From Falsiroseomonas ponticola (lineage in GTDB: Bacteria; Pseudomonadota; Alphaproteobacteria; Acetobacterales; Acetobacteraceae), in NCBI RefSeq assembly GCF_016805305.1, contig NZ_JAERQN010000008.1:186001-250000 (forward strand): a stretch of DNA of 64,000 nt, written 5' to 3'. The notes under the pieces are model-generated. The model searched no databases. It was not told where the DNA came from and saw only the letters and a program-made list of their open reading frames with translations. This document shows positions 1 to 9,302 of the stretch, one piece after another. The position numbers and the translations under genes are program-made. The stretch's first letter is position 1; each line of letters starts with the position of its first letter.

Positions 1-15
1 CAGAGGATGCCGCCC

Positions 16-1695
16 ATGAACCGCCGCTCCGTCCTGCTCGCCGCCACCGCGCTGACCGCCCTGCCGCGCCTGCCCGCCCTGGCCCAGGGCGCGCCCGGCG
101 ACCCGATCCGGCCCCTCGTCCTCATCACCCGCCCGCAGGCCGCGGCGCCGGCGGCCTACCAGGCGGCGGAGCTGATCGCCCAGGAATGGCGCAAGCTCGG
201 CCTGCAGGTGGAACTGCGCCCCCTGCCCAACCAGCAGATGAGCCAGGTGGTCTGGTACGAACGCCAGCGCTGGGACTTCACCATGTGGCAGATGGTCGGC
301 CGGCCGGAGCGCGGCGACCCCGATGAGATGGTCTACAACCTCCTGCACTCCGCCAACATCGCCACCGGCTACAATTTCGTCGGCTACAGCAATCCCGACT
401 ATGACCGCCTGGCGGAAGCGCAGCGGAGCGAGATGGACCAGACCCGCCGCGCTGCCATCGTGCGGGAGGTGCAGGAGGTCGTGAACCGCGACCAGCCCTA
501 TGCCTTCCTCGTGCACCCCGTGAACCTTCAGGCCTTCAACAAGCAGGTCTTCGCGGAAGGCAGCGCGGTGAACCAGGCGGGGCTCGGCATCCGCAACTTC
601 TGGAACTGGATCAGCCTGCAGCCTACCGGCCGCCAGCGCGACATCATCGTCAACTCCACGGAACCGGTGAAGGCGACCAACCCCTTCTATGTCAGCGGCG
701 CGCCGGACAGTTGGGTAACGGACCTGGTCTGGGATCGCCTGATGCGCGTCGGCCCCGATGGCCTGCCGCAGCCCTGGGCGGCGGAGCGCGTGACGCAGGT
801 GGATCCGCTCACCATCGACTGCGTCATCCGCCAGGGCATGACGCATCACGACGGCACGCCGGTGACGACGGAGGATGTCGTCTTCTCCTACGAGGTACCG
901 GGCATGGGCGACGAATCGCCGATGTACAAGCCCTTCGTGCAGAACATCGCCTCCGTCACCGCCACCGATGCCCGCACCGTGCGCTTCGTGCTGAAGCGCC
1001 CGGACGCTGCCTTCCGCATCGCCGTGCTGGCCAAGCTCAACATCGTCTCCAAGCGCATCTGGGCGCCGGTGGTGCAGTACTACCTGAACCGTCCGCAGAA
1101 CCTCGAATCCTATGTTGAGGAACGGCCCGTGGGCTCCGGCCCCTACCGCTTCGTCCGCTCCCGCGTGAATGAGGAAGTGGTGCTGGAGGCGAACCCGAAC
1201 CATTGGGCGCGCCCCAAGGCCGATCGCTGGATCATGCGCATCATCCTCAACACGGAAGCAACGCTCGGCGCGCTCCGCCGTGGCGAGATCAACGTGCTGG
1301 CCGACTATTTCGGCGACCCCGACCTGGTGAAGACCATGGCGCGGCAGCTGCCCAACATGATCGCGGTGCGGGAGGAGGTCGATATCGGCTTCCAGTTCGT
1401 CGGCATGAATCTCCGCCGCCCGCCCTTCAGCGATGCCGCCTTCCGCCGCGCGCTGTCGGCTGCGGTGAACCGGGAGATGATGGCCGGCGCCGCCTGGAAC
1501 GGCCAGGCGGTTCCCTCCAACTCCATGGTCTCCCCGGCGCTCGCCGCCTGGCACGACCGCGGGATCGAGGGCCGCGTGCCCGGCGGCAATCTGGAGGGCG
1601 CGCGGCGGCTGCTGCAGGAAGCGGGCTACCGCATGGTCGGCAACCGCCTGCACTATCCCAGCGGCGTGCGCGAAACGACGACGCCCTACCAGTGA
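16..1695 (+). CDS. ABC transporter substrate-binding protein, SBP_bac_5 fold in permuted order
   Basis: Periplasmic binding component of a dipeptide/oligopeptide-type ABC importer, 559 aa. It starts with a Tat-like signal peptide (RR at residues 3-4, hydrophobic stretch, AQG near residue 25). The order of the blocks is odd. Residues about 29-200 look like the C-terminal lobe of family 5 binding proteins (AELIAQEWRKLGLQVEL, the GDPDEM segment, a NPDYDRL-type segment). Residues about 206-559 look like the N-terminal lobe (DGTPVTTEDVVFSYE near 282, GSGPYRF, FRRALSAAVNRE, ending in ARRLLQEAGY). An ATG at 7 is possible, but the ATG at 16 has AGAGG upstream and gives the cleaner signal. The permease genes follow after 7 bp. 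Family call is firm; the permutation is my reading of motif order. Confidence 0.88.
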   Translation: MNRRSVLLAATALTALPRLPALAQGAPGDPIRPLVLITRPQAAAPAAYQAAELIAQEWRKLGLQVELRPLPNQQMSQVVWYERQRWDFTMWQMVGRPERGDPDEMVYNLLHSANIATGYNFVGYSNPDYDRLAEAQRSEMDQTRRAAIVREVQEVVNRDQPYAFLVHPVNLQAFNKQVFAEGSAVNQAGLGIRNFWNWISLQPTGRQRDIIVNSTEPVKATNPFYVSGAPDSWVTDLVWDRLMRVGPDGLPQPWAAERVTQVDPLTIDCVIRQGMTHHDGTPVTTEDVVFSYEVPGMGDESPMYKPFVQNIASVTATDARTVRFVLKRPDAAFRIAVLAKLNIVSKRIWAPVVQYYLNRPQNLESYVEERPVGSGPYRFVRSRVNEEVVLEANPNHWARPKADRWIMRIILNTEATLGALRRGEINVLADYFGDPDLVKTMARQLPNMIAVREEVDIGFQFVGMNLRRPPFSDAAFRRALSAAVNREMMAGAAWNGQAVPSNSMVSPALAAWHDRGIEGRVPGGNLEGARRLLQEAGYRMVGNRLHYPSGVRETTTPYQ

Positions 1696-1702
1696 TCCTG
1701 CA

Positions 1703-2680
1703 TTGAAGCGCGTCCTCGGGCGGCTGGGGCACGCCATCTTCGTCCTCTGGGCGGTGGCGTCCCTGACCTTCGTCATGTTCCGGCTGATGCCGGGCGATCC
1801 CACGCTGAACTTCCTCTCGGAATCATTCAGCGAGGAGATGCGCGCGGCCCTGCTGACCTCCTTCGGGCTCGATCGCCCGCTGCCGGAGCAATACGTCCTC
1901 TACCTCGGCAGCCTGCTGCGGGGCGACCTCGGCGTCTCCTTCCTGCAGAAGAAGCCGGTGCTGGACATCCTGCTGGATGCGCTGCCGAACACGGTGGCGC
2001 TGACGGTGACGGCGCTGGTCATCGCCTATGCCTTCGGCATCATCGCCGGCGCCTTCCTGGCCTTCGCCCGCGGTTCCGTCACGGAAGGCATCGCCATCCC
2101 CGCCGCGCTGATCACGCGCGCCGCGCCGGAATTCTGGCTCGGCATGATCCTGCTGGCCTGGCTCTCCTTCGCCTGGGGCATCTTTCCCTCGTCCGGCGCG
2201 AACGAGGCCGGGTCGGAATTCACCTCCGAATGGGCGCGGCTGACTTCCGCCGATTTCCTCTGGCACCTCGTGCTGCCGGCGCTGACCCTGGCGCTCTACC
2301 TGCAAGGGCTGCCCCTGCTGCTGATGCGCGCCACGATGCTGGAAGTGCTGAATGACGAGTTCATCGTCATGGCCCGCATGAAGGGCCTCTCCCGCTGGGC
2401 GATCGTGATGCGCCACGCGGCGCGCAACGCGCTGCTGCCGGTGGCGACCGCCTTCGCGCTCGGCCTCGGCAGTTCCTTCGGGGGCAATGTGGTGATCGAG
2501 ACGGTGTTCTCCTGGCCCGGGCTCGGCCGCGTGCTGGTCTCCGCGGTGCAGGGGGCGGACTACCCGCTGGCGCAGGGAGCCTTCATCCTGATCGCGGCGG
2601 TGCTGGTGACGATGAACATGGTGGCCGACCTGCTTTATGCCTGGCTCGATCCGAGGGTGTCGGTCGGTGCGCGCCGCTAG
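1703..2680 (+). CDS. ABC transporter permease, DppB type
   Basis: Inner-membrane permease of the peptide-type importer, 325 aa, the normal length for this family. It begins at a TTG (KRVLGRLGHAIFVLW), 7 bp after the binding-protein stop. An N-terminal membrane segment is followed by the family motif FRLMPGDP, several membrane helices, and the cytoplasmic EAA loop (ARMKGLSRWAIVMRHAARNA) that docks on the ATPases. The end overlaps the next permease gene by 14 bp, so both are co-translated. Substrate is not readable from sequence; the hydantoinase/oxoprolinase genes downstream point to a cyclic amide or modified peptide. Confidence 0.92.
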   Translation: MKRVLGRLGHAIFVLWAVASLTFVMFRLMPGDPTLNFLSESFSEEMRAALLTSFGLDRPLPEQYVLYLGSLLRGDLGVSFLQKKPVLDILLDALPNTVALTVTALVIAYAFGIIAGAFLAFARGSVTEGIAIPAALITRAAPEFWLGMILLAWLSFAWGIFPSSGANEAGSEFTSEWARLTSADFLWHLVLPALTLALYLQGLPLLLMRATMLEVLNDEFIVMARMKGLSRWAIVMRHAARNALLPVATAFALGLGSSFGGNVVIETVFSWPGLGRVLVSAVQGADYPLAQGAFILIAAVLVTMNMVADLLYAWLDPRVSVGARR

Positions 2681-3527
2681 GGCAACCCTCGCCTTCCTGC
2701 GCAGCCAGCCCTTCGCGCTGGTGGGCATCAGCATCTATGCGCTGTTCATCGTGCTCGCGATCTTCGCCGACCAGATCGCGACCCATGATCCGCGGCAGAT
2801 CCTGTTCAGCGGCGCCTATCGCGTGGCGCGCTACCTCCCGCCCTCGGCCACCCATTACCTTGGCACCACGGCGGGCGGGCGGGACATCTTCTCCCAGCTC
2901 GTCCATGGTACGCGCTCCGCGCTGACGGTCGGCGTCACCGCGGCCTTCTGCGTGGTGTTCCTGGGTTCGCTGATGGGGCTGCTGGCCGGCTATCTCGGCG
3001 GCTGGGTAGACCGCATCATCATGCGGCTCTCCGACATCGTGCTCGGCCTGCCCTTTCTTCCGTTCGTCCTCGTCATCTCGGCGCTGACCCGGCCAGGCAC
3101 CGTCACGCTGGTCGCCTCCGTCGCGCTGATGCTCTGGCCCAACACGGCCCGCGTCATCCGGTCCCAGGTCCTGTCGCTGCGCGAACGCGGATGGGTGGAG
3201 GCCGCGCGCGTCACGGGCTGTTCGCCGATGCGCATCATCTTCGTCCATATCGCGCCGCAGGTGGCGCCGCTGGCGGCGCTCTACGGCTCCATCGCGGTGG
3301 GCTGGGCGATCCTGACGGAGGCCTCGGCCTCCTTCCTCGGCTTCGGCGATCCCGCCGCCATCTCCTGGGGCCTGATGCTGCAGGATGCCTTCGCCAACCA
3401 GGCCCTGTCGCGGGAGGCCTGGAACTGGTTCATCCCGCCGGGCCTCTGCATCGTGGCACTGGTCCTCGCCGGCTTCCTGGTCAGCCGGGGGTCGGAGAAG
3501 CTGCTCTTTCCGAAGCTGGGGGATTGA
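2667..3527 (+). CDS. ABC transporter permease, DppC type
   Basis: Second permease of the importer, 286 aa from the GTG at 2667, which overlaps the end of the DppB-type gene. An ATG at 2637 would add ten polar residues and overlap more. It has the N-terminal first helix (FALVGISIYALFIVLAIFAD), the periplasmic segment ending in a GTTAGGRDIFSQL motif typical of DppC, and the EAA loop around RGWVEAARVTGCSPMRIIF. The stop codon overlaps the start of the first ATPase (TGATG). It forms a heterodimeric channel with the DppB-type protein; this is family knowledge. Confidence 0.91.
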   Translation: MRAARATLAFLRSQPFALVGISIYALFIVLAIFADQIATHDPRQILFSGAYRVARYLPPSATHYLGTTAGGRDIFSQLVHGTRSALTVGVTAAFCVVFLGSLMGLLAGYLGGWVDRIIMRLSDIVLGLPFLPFVLVISALTRPGTVTLVASVALMLWPNTARVIRSQVLSLRERGWVEAARVTGCSPMRIIFVHIAPQVAPLAALYGSIAVGWAILTEASASFLGFGDPAAISWGLMLQDAFANQALSREAWNWFIPPGLCIVALVLAGFLVSRGSEKLLFPKLGD

Positions 3528-4540
3528 TGGCGAGCCTCCTCTCCGTCCGCGACCTCGCCGTCCACTACGCCACCGCGGCCGGCCCGGTGCGCGCCGTGGA
3601 TGGCGCCAGCTTCGATGTGCCACCGCGCTCCATCGTGGGCCTCGTCGGCGAAAGCGGCTGCGGGAAGTCCACCCTGGGCCGCGCGCTGATGGGCGTGATG
3701 CCGCGCAGCGCCCGCATCGCCGCGGGGTCGGCGATGTTCGAGGGCCAGGACCTGGTGACGCTGCCTGACAAGGCACGGAAGGAACTGCTCTGGCGCCGCC
3801 TCTCCTTCGTGCCGCAGACCGCGATGAATGCGCTGGACCCGGTGCAGCGCGTCGGCTCGCAGCTGATGGAAGTGCTCACCGAACGCGGCGGCCTGTTGCG
3901 CGCCGCGGCGGCCTCGCGGGCGGAGGCGCTGTTCACCCTCGTCGGCCTCGATCCCAAGCGCCTGCGCGACTGGCCGCACCAGTTCTCCGGCGGCATGCGC
4001 CAGCGCGCCTCCATTGCCCTGGCCCTCGCCCTCGACCCCGCGCTGATGATCGCGGATGAGCCGGTGACGGCGCTGGACGTCATCGTGCAGCGCCAGGTGC
4101 TGGACGTGATGAAGGATCTCCAGGCGCGGCTCGGCCTGGCGATGATTCTGGTGACGCATGATGTCGCCGTCGTTGCCTATGCCTGCGACCGCGTCGTGGT
4201 GATGTATGCCGGCCGCGTGGTCGAATCCGGCCCCGTCCGGGCCGTGCTGGAAGCGCCGCTGCACCCCTACACCATGGGGCTGATGAACGCCTTCCCGGAC
4301 CTGGAACGCGCGGGCGGCGAACTCGTCCCCATCGAGGGTTCTCCCCCCTCCCTGCTCAACCCGCCCCAGGGCTGCCGCTTCGCCGCCCGCTGCCCCTTCG
4401 CGGTGGCGCGCTGTGCGGATGACCCGCCCCTGGTCGAGGACGCGCCGGACCACCATGCAGCCTGCTGGCGCAGCGCGGAGGCCGCTTCGCTGCGCCCGCA
4501 AGCCGCGCGCGCCGAGACCTGGGCGGGTGTCGTCGCATGA
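3527..4540 (+). CDS. ABC transporter ATP-binding protein, DppD type
   Basis: First ATPase of the importer, 337 aa. Walker A is GESGCGKST (residues about 42-50), the signature is FSGGMRQRASIALAL, Walker B is LMIADEPVTALD, and the H-loop is LVTHDVA. The C-terminal oligopeptide/dipeptide extension is present (HPYTMGLMNAFPDLE, then cysteines in GCRFAARCPFAVARC, which bind an iron-sulfur cluster in some DppD homologues). The ATG overlaps the stop of the permease gene. An upstream extension of the same frame is non-coding shadow. Confidence 0.93.
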   Translation: MASLLSVRDLAVHYATAAGPVRAVDGASFDVPPRSIVGLVGESGCGKSTLGRALMGVMPRSARIAAGSAMFEGQDLVTLPDKARKELLWRRLSFVPQTAMNALDPVQRVGSQLMEVLTERGGLLRAAAASRAEALFTLVGLDPKRLRDWPHQFSGGMRQRASIALALALDPALMIADEPVTALDVIVQRQVLDVMKDLQARLGLAMILVTHDVAVVAYACDRVVVMYAGRVVESGPVRAVLEAPLHPYTMGLMNAFPDLERAGGELVPIEGSPPSLLNPPQGCRFAARCPFAVARCADDPPLVEDAPDHHAACWRSAEAASLRPQAARAETWAGVVA

Positions 4541-5511
4541 CGCCCGTCATCGCCGCGAATGATCTGACGAAGGCCTTCCCGGCCTCGCGCCGCCTCTCCG
4601 ACCTGTTGCGCGGCCACCGGCCCATGGTGCGCGCCGTCAATGGCGTCACGCTCGGCGTTGGCGCGGGCCGCGCGCTCGGCATCGTCGGCGAAAGCGGCTG
4701 CGGCAAGACCACCACGGCGCGACTGCTGCTGCGGCTGGAGGAGGTGACGTCGGGCAGCGTGCTCTTCGATGGCCAGGACGTGACGGCGCTGCGCGGCAAG
4801 GCGCTGCTGCCCTTCTGGTCCAGCGTGCAGCTGGTGTTCCAGAACCCCTTCGATGCGCTGAACCCCCGCTTCACCATCCGCCGCACGCTGACGGAGCCAC
4901 TGCGCAACTTCGGCATCCCGCCGGACCAGCAGGATGCCCGCATCCGCGAGGCCATGGCGCGCGTGCGCCTCGACCCCGCCGAGGCCTATCTCGACCGCCA
5001 TCCGCATGAACTCTCCGGCGGGCAGTTGCAGCGCGTGGTGCTGGCCCGCGCCCTCGTCGCGCATCCCCGCGCCATCATCGCGGATGAGCCGGTCTCGATG
5101 CTCGATGTCTCCGTCCGCGCCGGCGTGCTGAACGTGCTGCGCCGCGCGCGGGACGAATTGCAGCTCGCCGCCATCTACATCAGCCACGACCTCGCCCTGA
5201 TCCGCTATGTCTGCGAGGAGGTGGCGGTGATGTATCTCGGCCGCGTGGTGGAATCCGGCCCGACGGCGGAGATCATCGCCGCGCCGGCGCATCCCTACAC
5301 CCGCGCCCTGGTCGCCGCCGTGCCGGTGCCGCGCGTCGATCAGGATCGCGGCGCGCTGCCCATCCAGGGCGGGCTGCCGGACCAGGTGAACCAGCCCAGC
5401 GGCTGTGCCTTCCGCGACCGTTGCCCCCTCGCCATGCCCCGCTGCGCGGAGGAAGCACCCGCGCTCCGCAGCATCGCGCCCGGCCGCATGGCCGCCTGCC
5501 ATTTGGTGTGA
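4537..5511 (+). CDS. ABC transporter ATP-binding protein, DppF type
   Basis: Second ATPase of the importer, 324 aa, starting at an ATG that overlaps the previous stop (ATGA). Walker A is GESGCGKTT, the signature is LSGGQLQRVVLARAL, Walker B is AIIADEPVSMLD and the switch is YISHDLA. Glutamine in VQLVFQNPFDALNP marks the Q-loop. The C-terminal oligopeptide extension has cysteines in GCAFRDRCPLAMPRC. It pairs with the DppD-type protein to energise transport. It lies 5 bp before the hydantoinase B gene, so importer and enzyme are probably one transcript. Confidence 0.93.
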   Translation: MTPVIAANDLTKAFPASRRLSDLLRGHRPMVRAVNGVTLGVGAGRALGIVGESGCGKTTTARLLLRLEEVTSGSVLFDGQDVTALRGKALLPFWSSVQLVFQNPFDALNPRFTIRRTLTEPLRNFGIPPDQQDARIREAMARVRLDPAEAYLDRHPHELSGGQLQRVVLARALVAHPRAIIADEPVSMLDVSVRAGVLNVLRRARDELQLAAIYISHDLALIRYVCEEVAVMYLGRVVESGPTAEIIAAPAHPYTRALVAAVPVPRVDQDRGALPIQGGLPDQVNQPSGCAFRDRCPLAMPRCAEEAPALRSIAPGRMAACHLV

Positions 5512-5516
5512 GGACC

Positions 5517-7283
5517 ATGACCACGCCACGCCCCTGCAACCCCGTCACGCTCGAGATCATCCGCGGCGCCATCCGCGCCGCGCAGGCGGAGATGGAGGCA
5601 CTGATCGAGCGCACCGCCATGTCCGCCTTCATCCGGGAGAAGAAGGATTTCTACACCGCCCTCTTCGATGCCGATGGCGTCATGGCGGTGGGATCGAACG
5701 TCCCCGTCTTCGGCGACATCTGCGGCCCCGTCTTCCGCGACTTCCCGATCGAAACGATCCGCGACGGCGACCTCTACTGGTACAATGACTGCTACGGATC
5801 GCGCGGCGCCGTCAGCCATTCCAACGACCAGGTCTTCCTGGCGCCGGTCTTCGTGGCGGGCCAGCGCGTCGCCTTCGTCATGGGCTGGGCGCATTTCGCC
5901 GATATCGGCGGGCTCCGCCCGGGCTCCATCAGCCCGGATGCCACGGAGATCTTCCATGAGGGCGTCATCATCCCGCCGACGCTGCTGATCCGGGACGGCG
6001 TGGTGAACCAGGCCGCGCTCTCCATCTTCTACCGCAACTCCCGCTATCCGCGCACCGCGCAGGGCGACACCCGCGCGCTGATGGCGAGCGTGGAGCTCGG
6101 TGTGGCGCGCATGCGCGAGATCGCGGCGAATTTCGGCGCCGATGTGCTGGCCGATGCCCTGGCACAGCTGCTGGCCCGCACGCGGGATACGGTGCGCGGG
6201 CGATTGATGGAAACCTTCCCGGTCGGCACGCATCGCTTCACCGATCGCATCGACGGCGATGGCCATGGCAGCGGCGCGCTCCGCCTCCGCTTCGCGCTGA
6301 CGCGCAGCCCCGATGACCGCTTCGTGCTCGATGCGTCGGAGACGGATGACCAATCCGCCGGCCCCGTGAACTTCCTGATGAACCCCGATGTGCCGGGCAT
6401 GGCCCTCGGCCTCTATTTCCTCGGCGGCGATCCGACGCAGGTGGTGAATGCCGGCGGGCCGCGATCGCTGGATGAGGTGATCCTGCGCGAAGGCTCGCTG
6501 CTGCAGCCGCGCTTCCCCGCGGCGCTCGGCATGCGCGGCCTGACCATGATGCGCATGCTGGCGGCGCTGAACGGCCTGGTCTCCGTCGCCGGCGGAGAAG
6601 CCCCCGCCGCGCATGCGGCCTATGTGATCATGCTGCTGCGCGGCACCATCGGCGGCAGGCATTTTCTCATGAGCGATGGCCTCGGCGTCGGCTATGGCGC
6701 GCGCGGCTTCGCGGATGGGATCGACGGCGTCTATTTCGTGGCGCAGGAGAACTACCCGGTCGAGTTCCTGGAGACCGAGTACCCCGTCCGCCTGCGGGAA
6801 TACGGCCTCAACATCGACAGCGGCGGGCCCGGGCGCTGGCGCGGCGGCTGCGGCATCGTGCGCGAATATGAGGTGATGGCGGAGGAATCGATCCTCGCCG
6901 TGCGCCTCGATGGCGTGGAGAATCCGCCCTGGGGCGCGGCCGGCGGGCAATCCGGGCGGCCGGGCCGCGTGGTGCTGAATCCCGGCCTGCCCAATGAACG
7001 CGTGCTGAAGCCGCTGTCGGATGGCAACCGCGTGGTGCGCGGCGACATCCTGCGCATCGAGACCGGCGGCGGCGGCGGCCGCGGCCATCCCTTCGACCGG
7101 CCGGCGGAGTCGGTGCTGGAGGATGTGCTGGGCGGCCTGGTCAGCGCCGCTTCCGCCCGCGCGGATTACGGCGTCGTCATCACCGGCCGCGCCATCGACG
7201 AAGCGGCGACCGAGGCGCTGCGCGCCAACCGCCCCGCCACGCGCGCCTTCCATCGCGGGAGCTATGCCGATGCCCTCGACTGA
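5517..7283 (+). CDS. Hydantoinase B / oxoprolinase family protein (HyuB-like)
   Basis: Catalytic partner subunit of ATP-dependent hydantoinase, oxoprolinase or acetone-carboxylase-like enzymes, 588 aa. Start chosen at the ATG at 5517 (TTPRPCNPVTLEII), 5 bp after the DppF-type gene; the family consensus begins just there. Typical features are the N-terminal IIRGAIRAAQAEMEALIERTAMSAFIRE-type segment, a central MRGLTMMRMLAALNGL, and a glycine-rich end (ETGGGGGRGHPFDRP) found in HyuB proteins. The next gene, HyuA-like, overlaps its 3' end. The pair hydrolyses a lactam or cyclic imide with ATP in characterised relatives; the substrate here is unknown. Confidence 0.9.
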   Translation: MTTPRPCNPVTLEIIRGAIRAAQAEMEALIERTAMSAFIREKKDFYTALFDADGVMAVGSNVPVFGDICGPVFRDFPIETIRDGDLYWYNDCYGSRGAVSHSNDQVFLAPVFVAGQRVAFVMGWAHFADIGGLRPGSISPDATEIFHEGVIIPPTLLIRDGVVNQAALSIFYRNSRYPRTAQGDTRALMASVELGVARMREIAANFGADVLADALAQLLARTRDTVRGRLMETFPVGTHRFTDRIDGDGHGSGALRLRFALTRSPDDRFVLDASETDDQSAGPVNFLMNPDVPGMALGLYFLGGDPTQVVNAGGPRSLDEVILREGSLLQPRFPAALGMRGLTMMRMLAALNGLVSVAGGEAPAAHAAYVIMLLRGTIGGRHFLMSDGLGVGYGARGFADGIDGVYFVAQENYPVEFLETEYPVRLREYGLNIDSGGPGRWRGGCGIVREYEVMAEESILAVRLDGVENPPWGAAGGQSGRPGRVVLNPGLPNERVLKPLSDGNRVVRGDILRIETGGGGGRGHPFDRPAESVLEDVLGGLVSAASARADYGVVITGRAIDEAATEALRANRPATRAFHRGSYADALD

Positions 7284-9297
7284 CCCGCTCTCGGTCGCGG
7301 TCGATATCGGCGGCACCTTCACCGACGTCACCCTGCAGGATGCCGCCACGGGCCGCGCCTGGACGGCCAAGACGCCCTCGACTCCGCATGACCCGTCGGA
7401 AGCCTTCCAGGCCGGCGTGCGCCTGGCGCTGGAGACGGCGCGCGAGGAGGCCGCGCGCATTGGCCGCGTGCTGCATGGCACGACCATCGCCACCAACCTG
7501 ATCCTGGAAGGCAAGGGCGCGCGCACCGCCCTCATCACCACCGCGGGGTTCCGGCATGTGCTGGAGATCGGCCGGCAGGACATTCCCCGCCGCGCCAACC
7601 TGCATGCCTGGGTGAAGCCGAAGCGCCCCGTGCCGCCGTCGCGCGTCTTCGAGGTGACGGAGCGCATCGCCGCCGATGGCAGCGTGCTCACGCCGCTCGA
7701 GGAGGCCAGCGTGACGCGCGCCGCGGCGGCCTGCCGCGAAGCCGGCGTCACCGCCATCGCCATCTGCCTGCTGCACGCCTTCACCAATGCCGCGCATGAA
7801 CGCCGCGTGGCGGCGATGCTGCGGGATGCCCTGCCCGGCGTCGCCATCACGGCTTCCGTCGATGTGCTGCCCGTGGTGCGCGAATATGAACGCTCGCTGG
7901 CCGCCATCCTCAATGCGCAGGTGATGCCGGCCGTCTCCACCTATGTCGAAAGGCTGGAACGGCGCCTCGCCGAGGACGGCATCGCGGCGCCGCTGCTGCT
8001 GATGAAGTCGAATGGCGGCGTGGCCGGCGCGGCTTCCATCCGCCGCGCGCCGGCCGTCACCGCGCTGTCGGGGCCGGCCGCGGGCGTGGTCGGCGCGCGG
8101 GCGGTGGCGGCGGCGGCGGGGATCCCGAACATCCTGACGGTCGATATCGGCGGCACCAGCGCCGATATCTGCCTGATGAAGGACGGCGCCATCGCGCTGA
8201 CGCAGCGCGGCGCGGTCGGCGACTGGCCGCTGCCGCTGCCCATGCTGGACATGGTGACGATCGGCGCCGGCGGCGGCTCCATCGCCCGCGTCACGCGGGA
8301 CGGCGCACTGGCCGTGGGGCCGGAAAGTGCGGGCGCGCAGCCGGGCCCGGCCTGCTATGGCCGGGGCGGCACCCTCGCGACCGTGACGGATGCGCATGTC
8401 GTGCTCGGCCATCTGCCGCCCTCGCTGCTCGGCGGGCGGATGACGCTGGATGTGGTGGCGGCGGAAGACGCCGTGCGCAAGGGCGTCGCGGAGCCGCTGG
8501 GCCTGTCGCTGCACGAAGCCGCGCGCGGCATCCTCGCCGTCGTCGATTCCAACATGGTCGGCGCGCTGCGCGTCGTTTCCGTCGAGCGTGGGCATGATCC
8601 GCGCGACTTCACGCTCGTGCCCTTCGGCGGCGCGGGGCCTCTGCATGGCTGCGCGCTGGCCGCGATGCTCGGCATTTCGCGCGTGCTCGTGCCGCCCTCA
8701 CCCGGCGTGCTCTGCGCGCAGGGCTTGCTGCATGCCGATATGCGGGCGGAGTTCAGCCGCTCTGTCCTGCCCGGCCAGGCGGAGGATGAAGGCGCCCTCG
8801 CCGCCACCTTCGCGGCGCTGGCGCAGGAAGCCGCCGCCTGGTTCGAGGAGGAGGCGATCCCGCCCGAGGCGCGCGGCACCGCGCCTGTCGCGCTGATGCG
8901 CTATGCCGGCCAGGGGACGGAACTGCCCGTGCCCTGGCGCGGCCTGCCCCACGCCGCCGGCGATTTCGCCGCGGCGCACCGCGCCCTCTACGGCTTCGAC
9001 CTGCCGGAGGGCCGGGCCGAGATCGTGACGCTGCGGCTCGAAGCCGTCGGCACCCTGCCGCCCCCCGCCGCGCAGTCCCTGCCGCCCGGCACCGGCGCCA
9101 CGCCGATCGGCACGCATCCCGTCCACCTGCCCGGCGGCACCGCGGAGGCCGCGCTCTACGACCGCGCCGCGCTCGGCGCCGGGGACCGCATCGCCGGCCC
9201 CGCCATCATCACCCAGCTCGATGCCACCACCCTGCTGCCGCCCGGCTGGACGGCGGAGGCACTGCCCAGCGGCGCCCTGCTGCTGCGACGGGATTGA
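7270..9297 (+). CDS. Hydantoinase A / oxoprolinase family protein (HyuA-like)
   Basis: ATP-binding subunit of the hydantoinase/oxoprolinase pair, 675 aa. The N-terminal ASKHA phosphate-1 motif is VAVDIGGTFTDVTLQD; the second is TVDIGGTSADICL near the middle; HGTTIATNLILEGKGA is the family signature. Start chosen at ATG 7270 because GGGAG lies 8 bp upstream; an ATG at 7264 is possible. It overlaps the HyuB-like gene by 14 bp, as usual for this pair. Acetone carboxylase-like or N-methylhydantoinase specificity cannot be decided from sequence. Confidence 0.91.
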   Translation: MPSTDPLSVAVDIGGTFTDVTLQDAATGRAWTAKTPSTPHDPSEAFQAGVRLALETAREEAARIGRVLHGTTIATNLILEGKGARTALITTAGFRHVLEIGRQDIPRRANLHAWVKPKRPVPPSRVFEVTERIAADGSVLTPLEEASVTRAAAACREAGVTAIAICLLHAFTNAAHERRVAAMLRDALPGVAITASVDVLPVVREYERSLAAILNAQVMPAVSTYVERLERRLAEDGIAAPLLLMKSNGGVAGAASIRRAPAVTALSGPAAGVVGARAVAAAAGIPNILTVDIGGTSADICLMKDGAIALTQRGAVGDWPLPLPMLDMVTIGAGGGSIARVTRDGALAVGPESAGAQPGPACYGRGGTLATVTDAHVVLGHLPPSLLGGRMTLDVVAAEDAVRKGVAEPLGLSLHEAARGILAVVDSNMVGALRVVSVERGHDPRDFTLVPFGGAGPLHGCALAAMLGISRVLVPPSPGVLCAQGLLHADMRAEFSRSVLPGQAEDEGALAATFAALAQEAAAWFEEEAIPPEARGTAPVALMRYAGQGTELPVPWRGLPHAAGDFAAAHRALYGFDLPEGRAEIVTLRLEAVGTLPPPAAQSLPPGTGATPIGTHPVHLPGGTAEAALYDRAALGAGDRIAGPAIITQLDATTLLPPGWTAEALPSGALLLRRD

Positions 9298-9302
9298 AAG
9301 CC

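Noticed and set aside
5340..7940. Minus-strand open frame of 866 codons opposite hydantoinase genes
   Set aside because: Shadow of GC-rich coding sequence; composition is His/Arg/Ala-rich without domains, while the plus strand encodes clear HyuB and HyuA.
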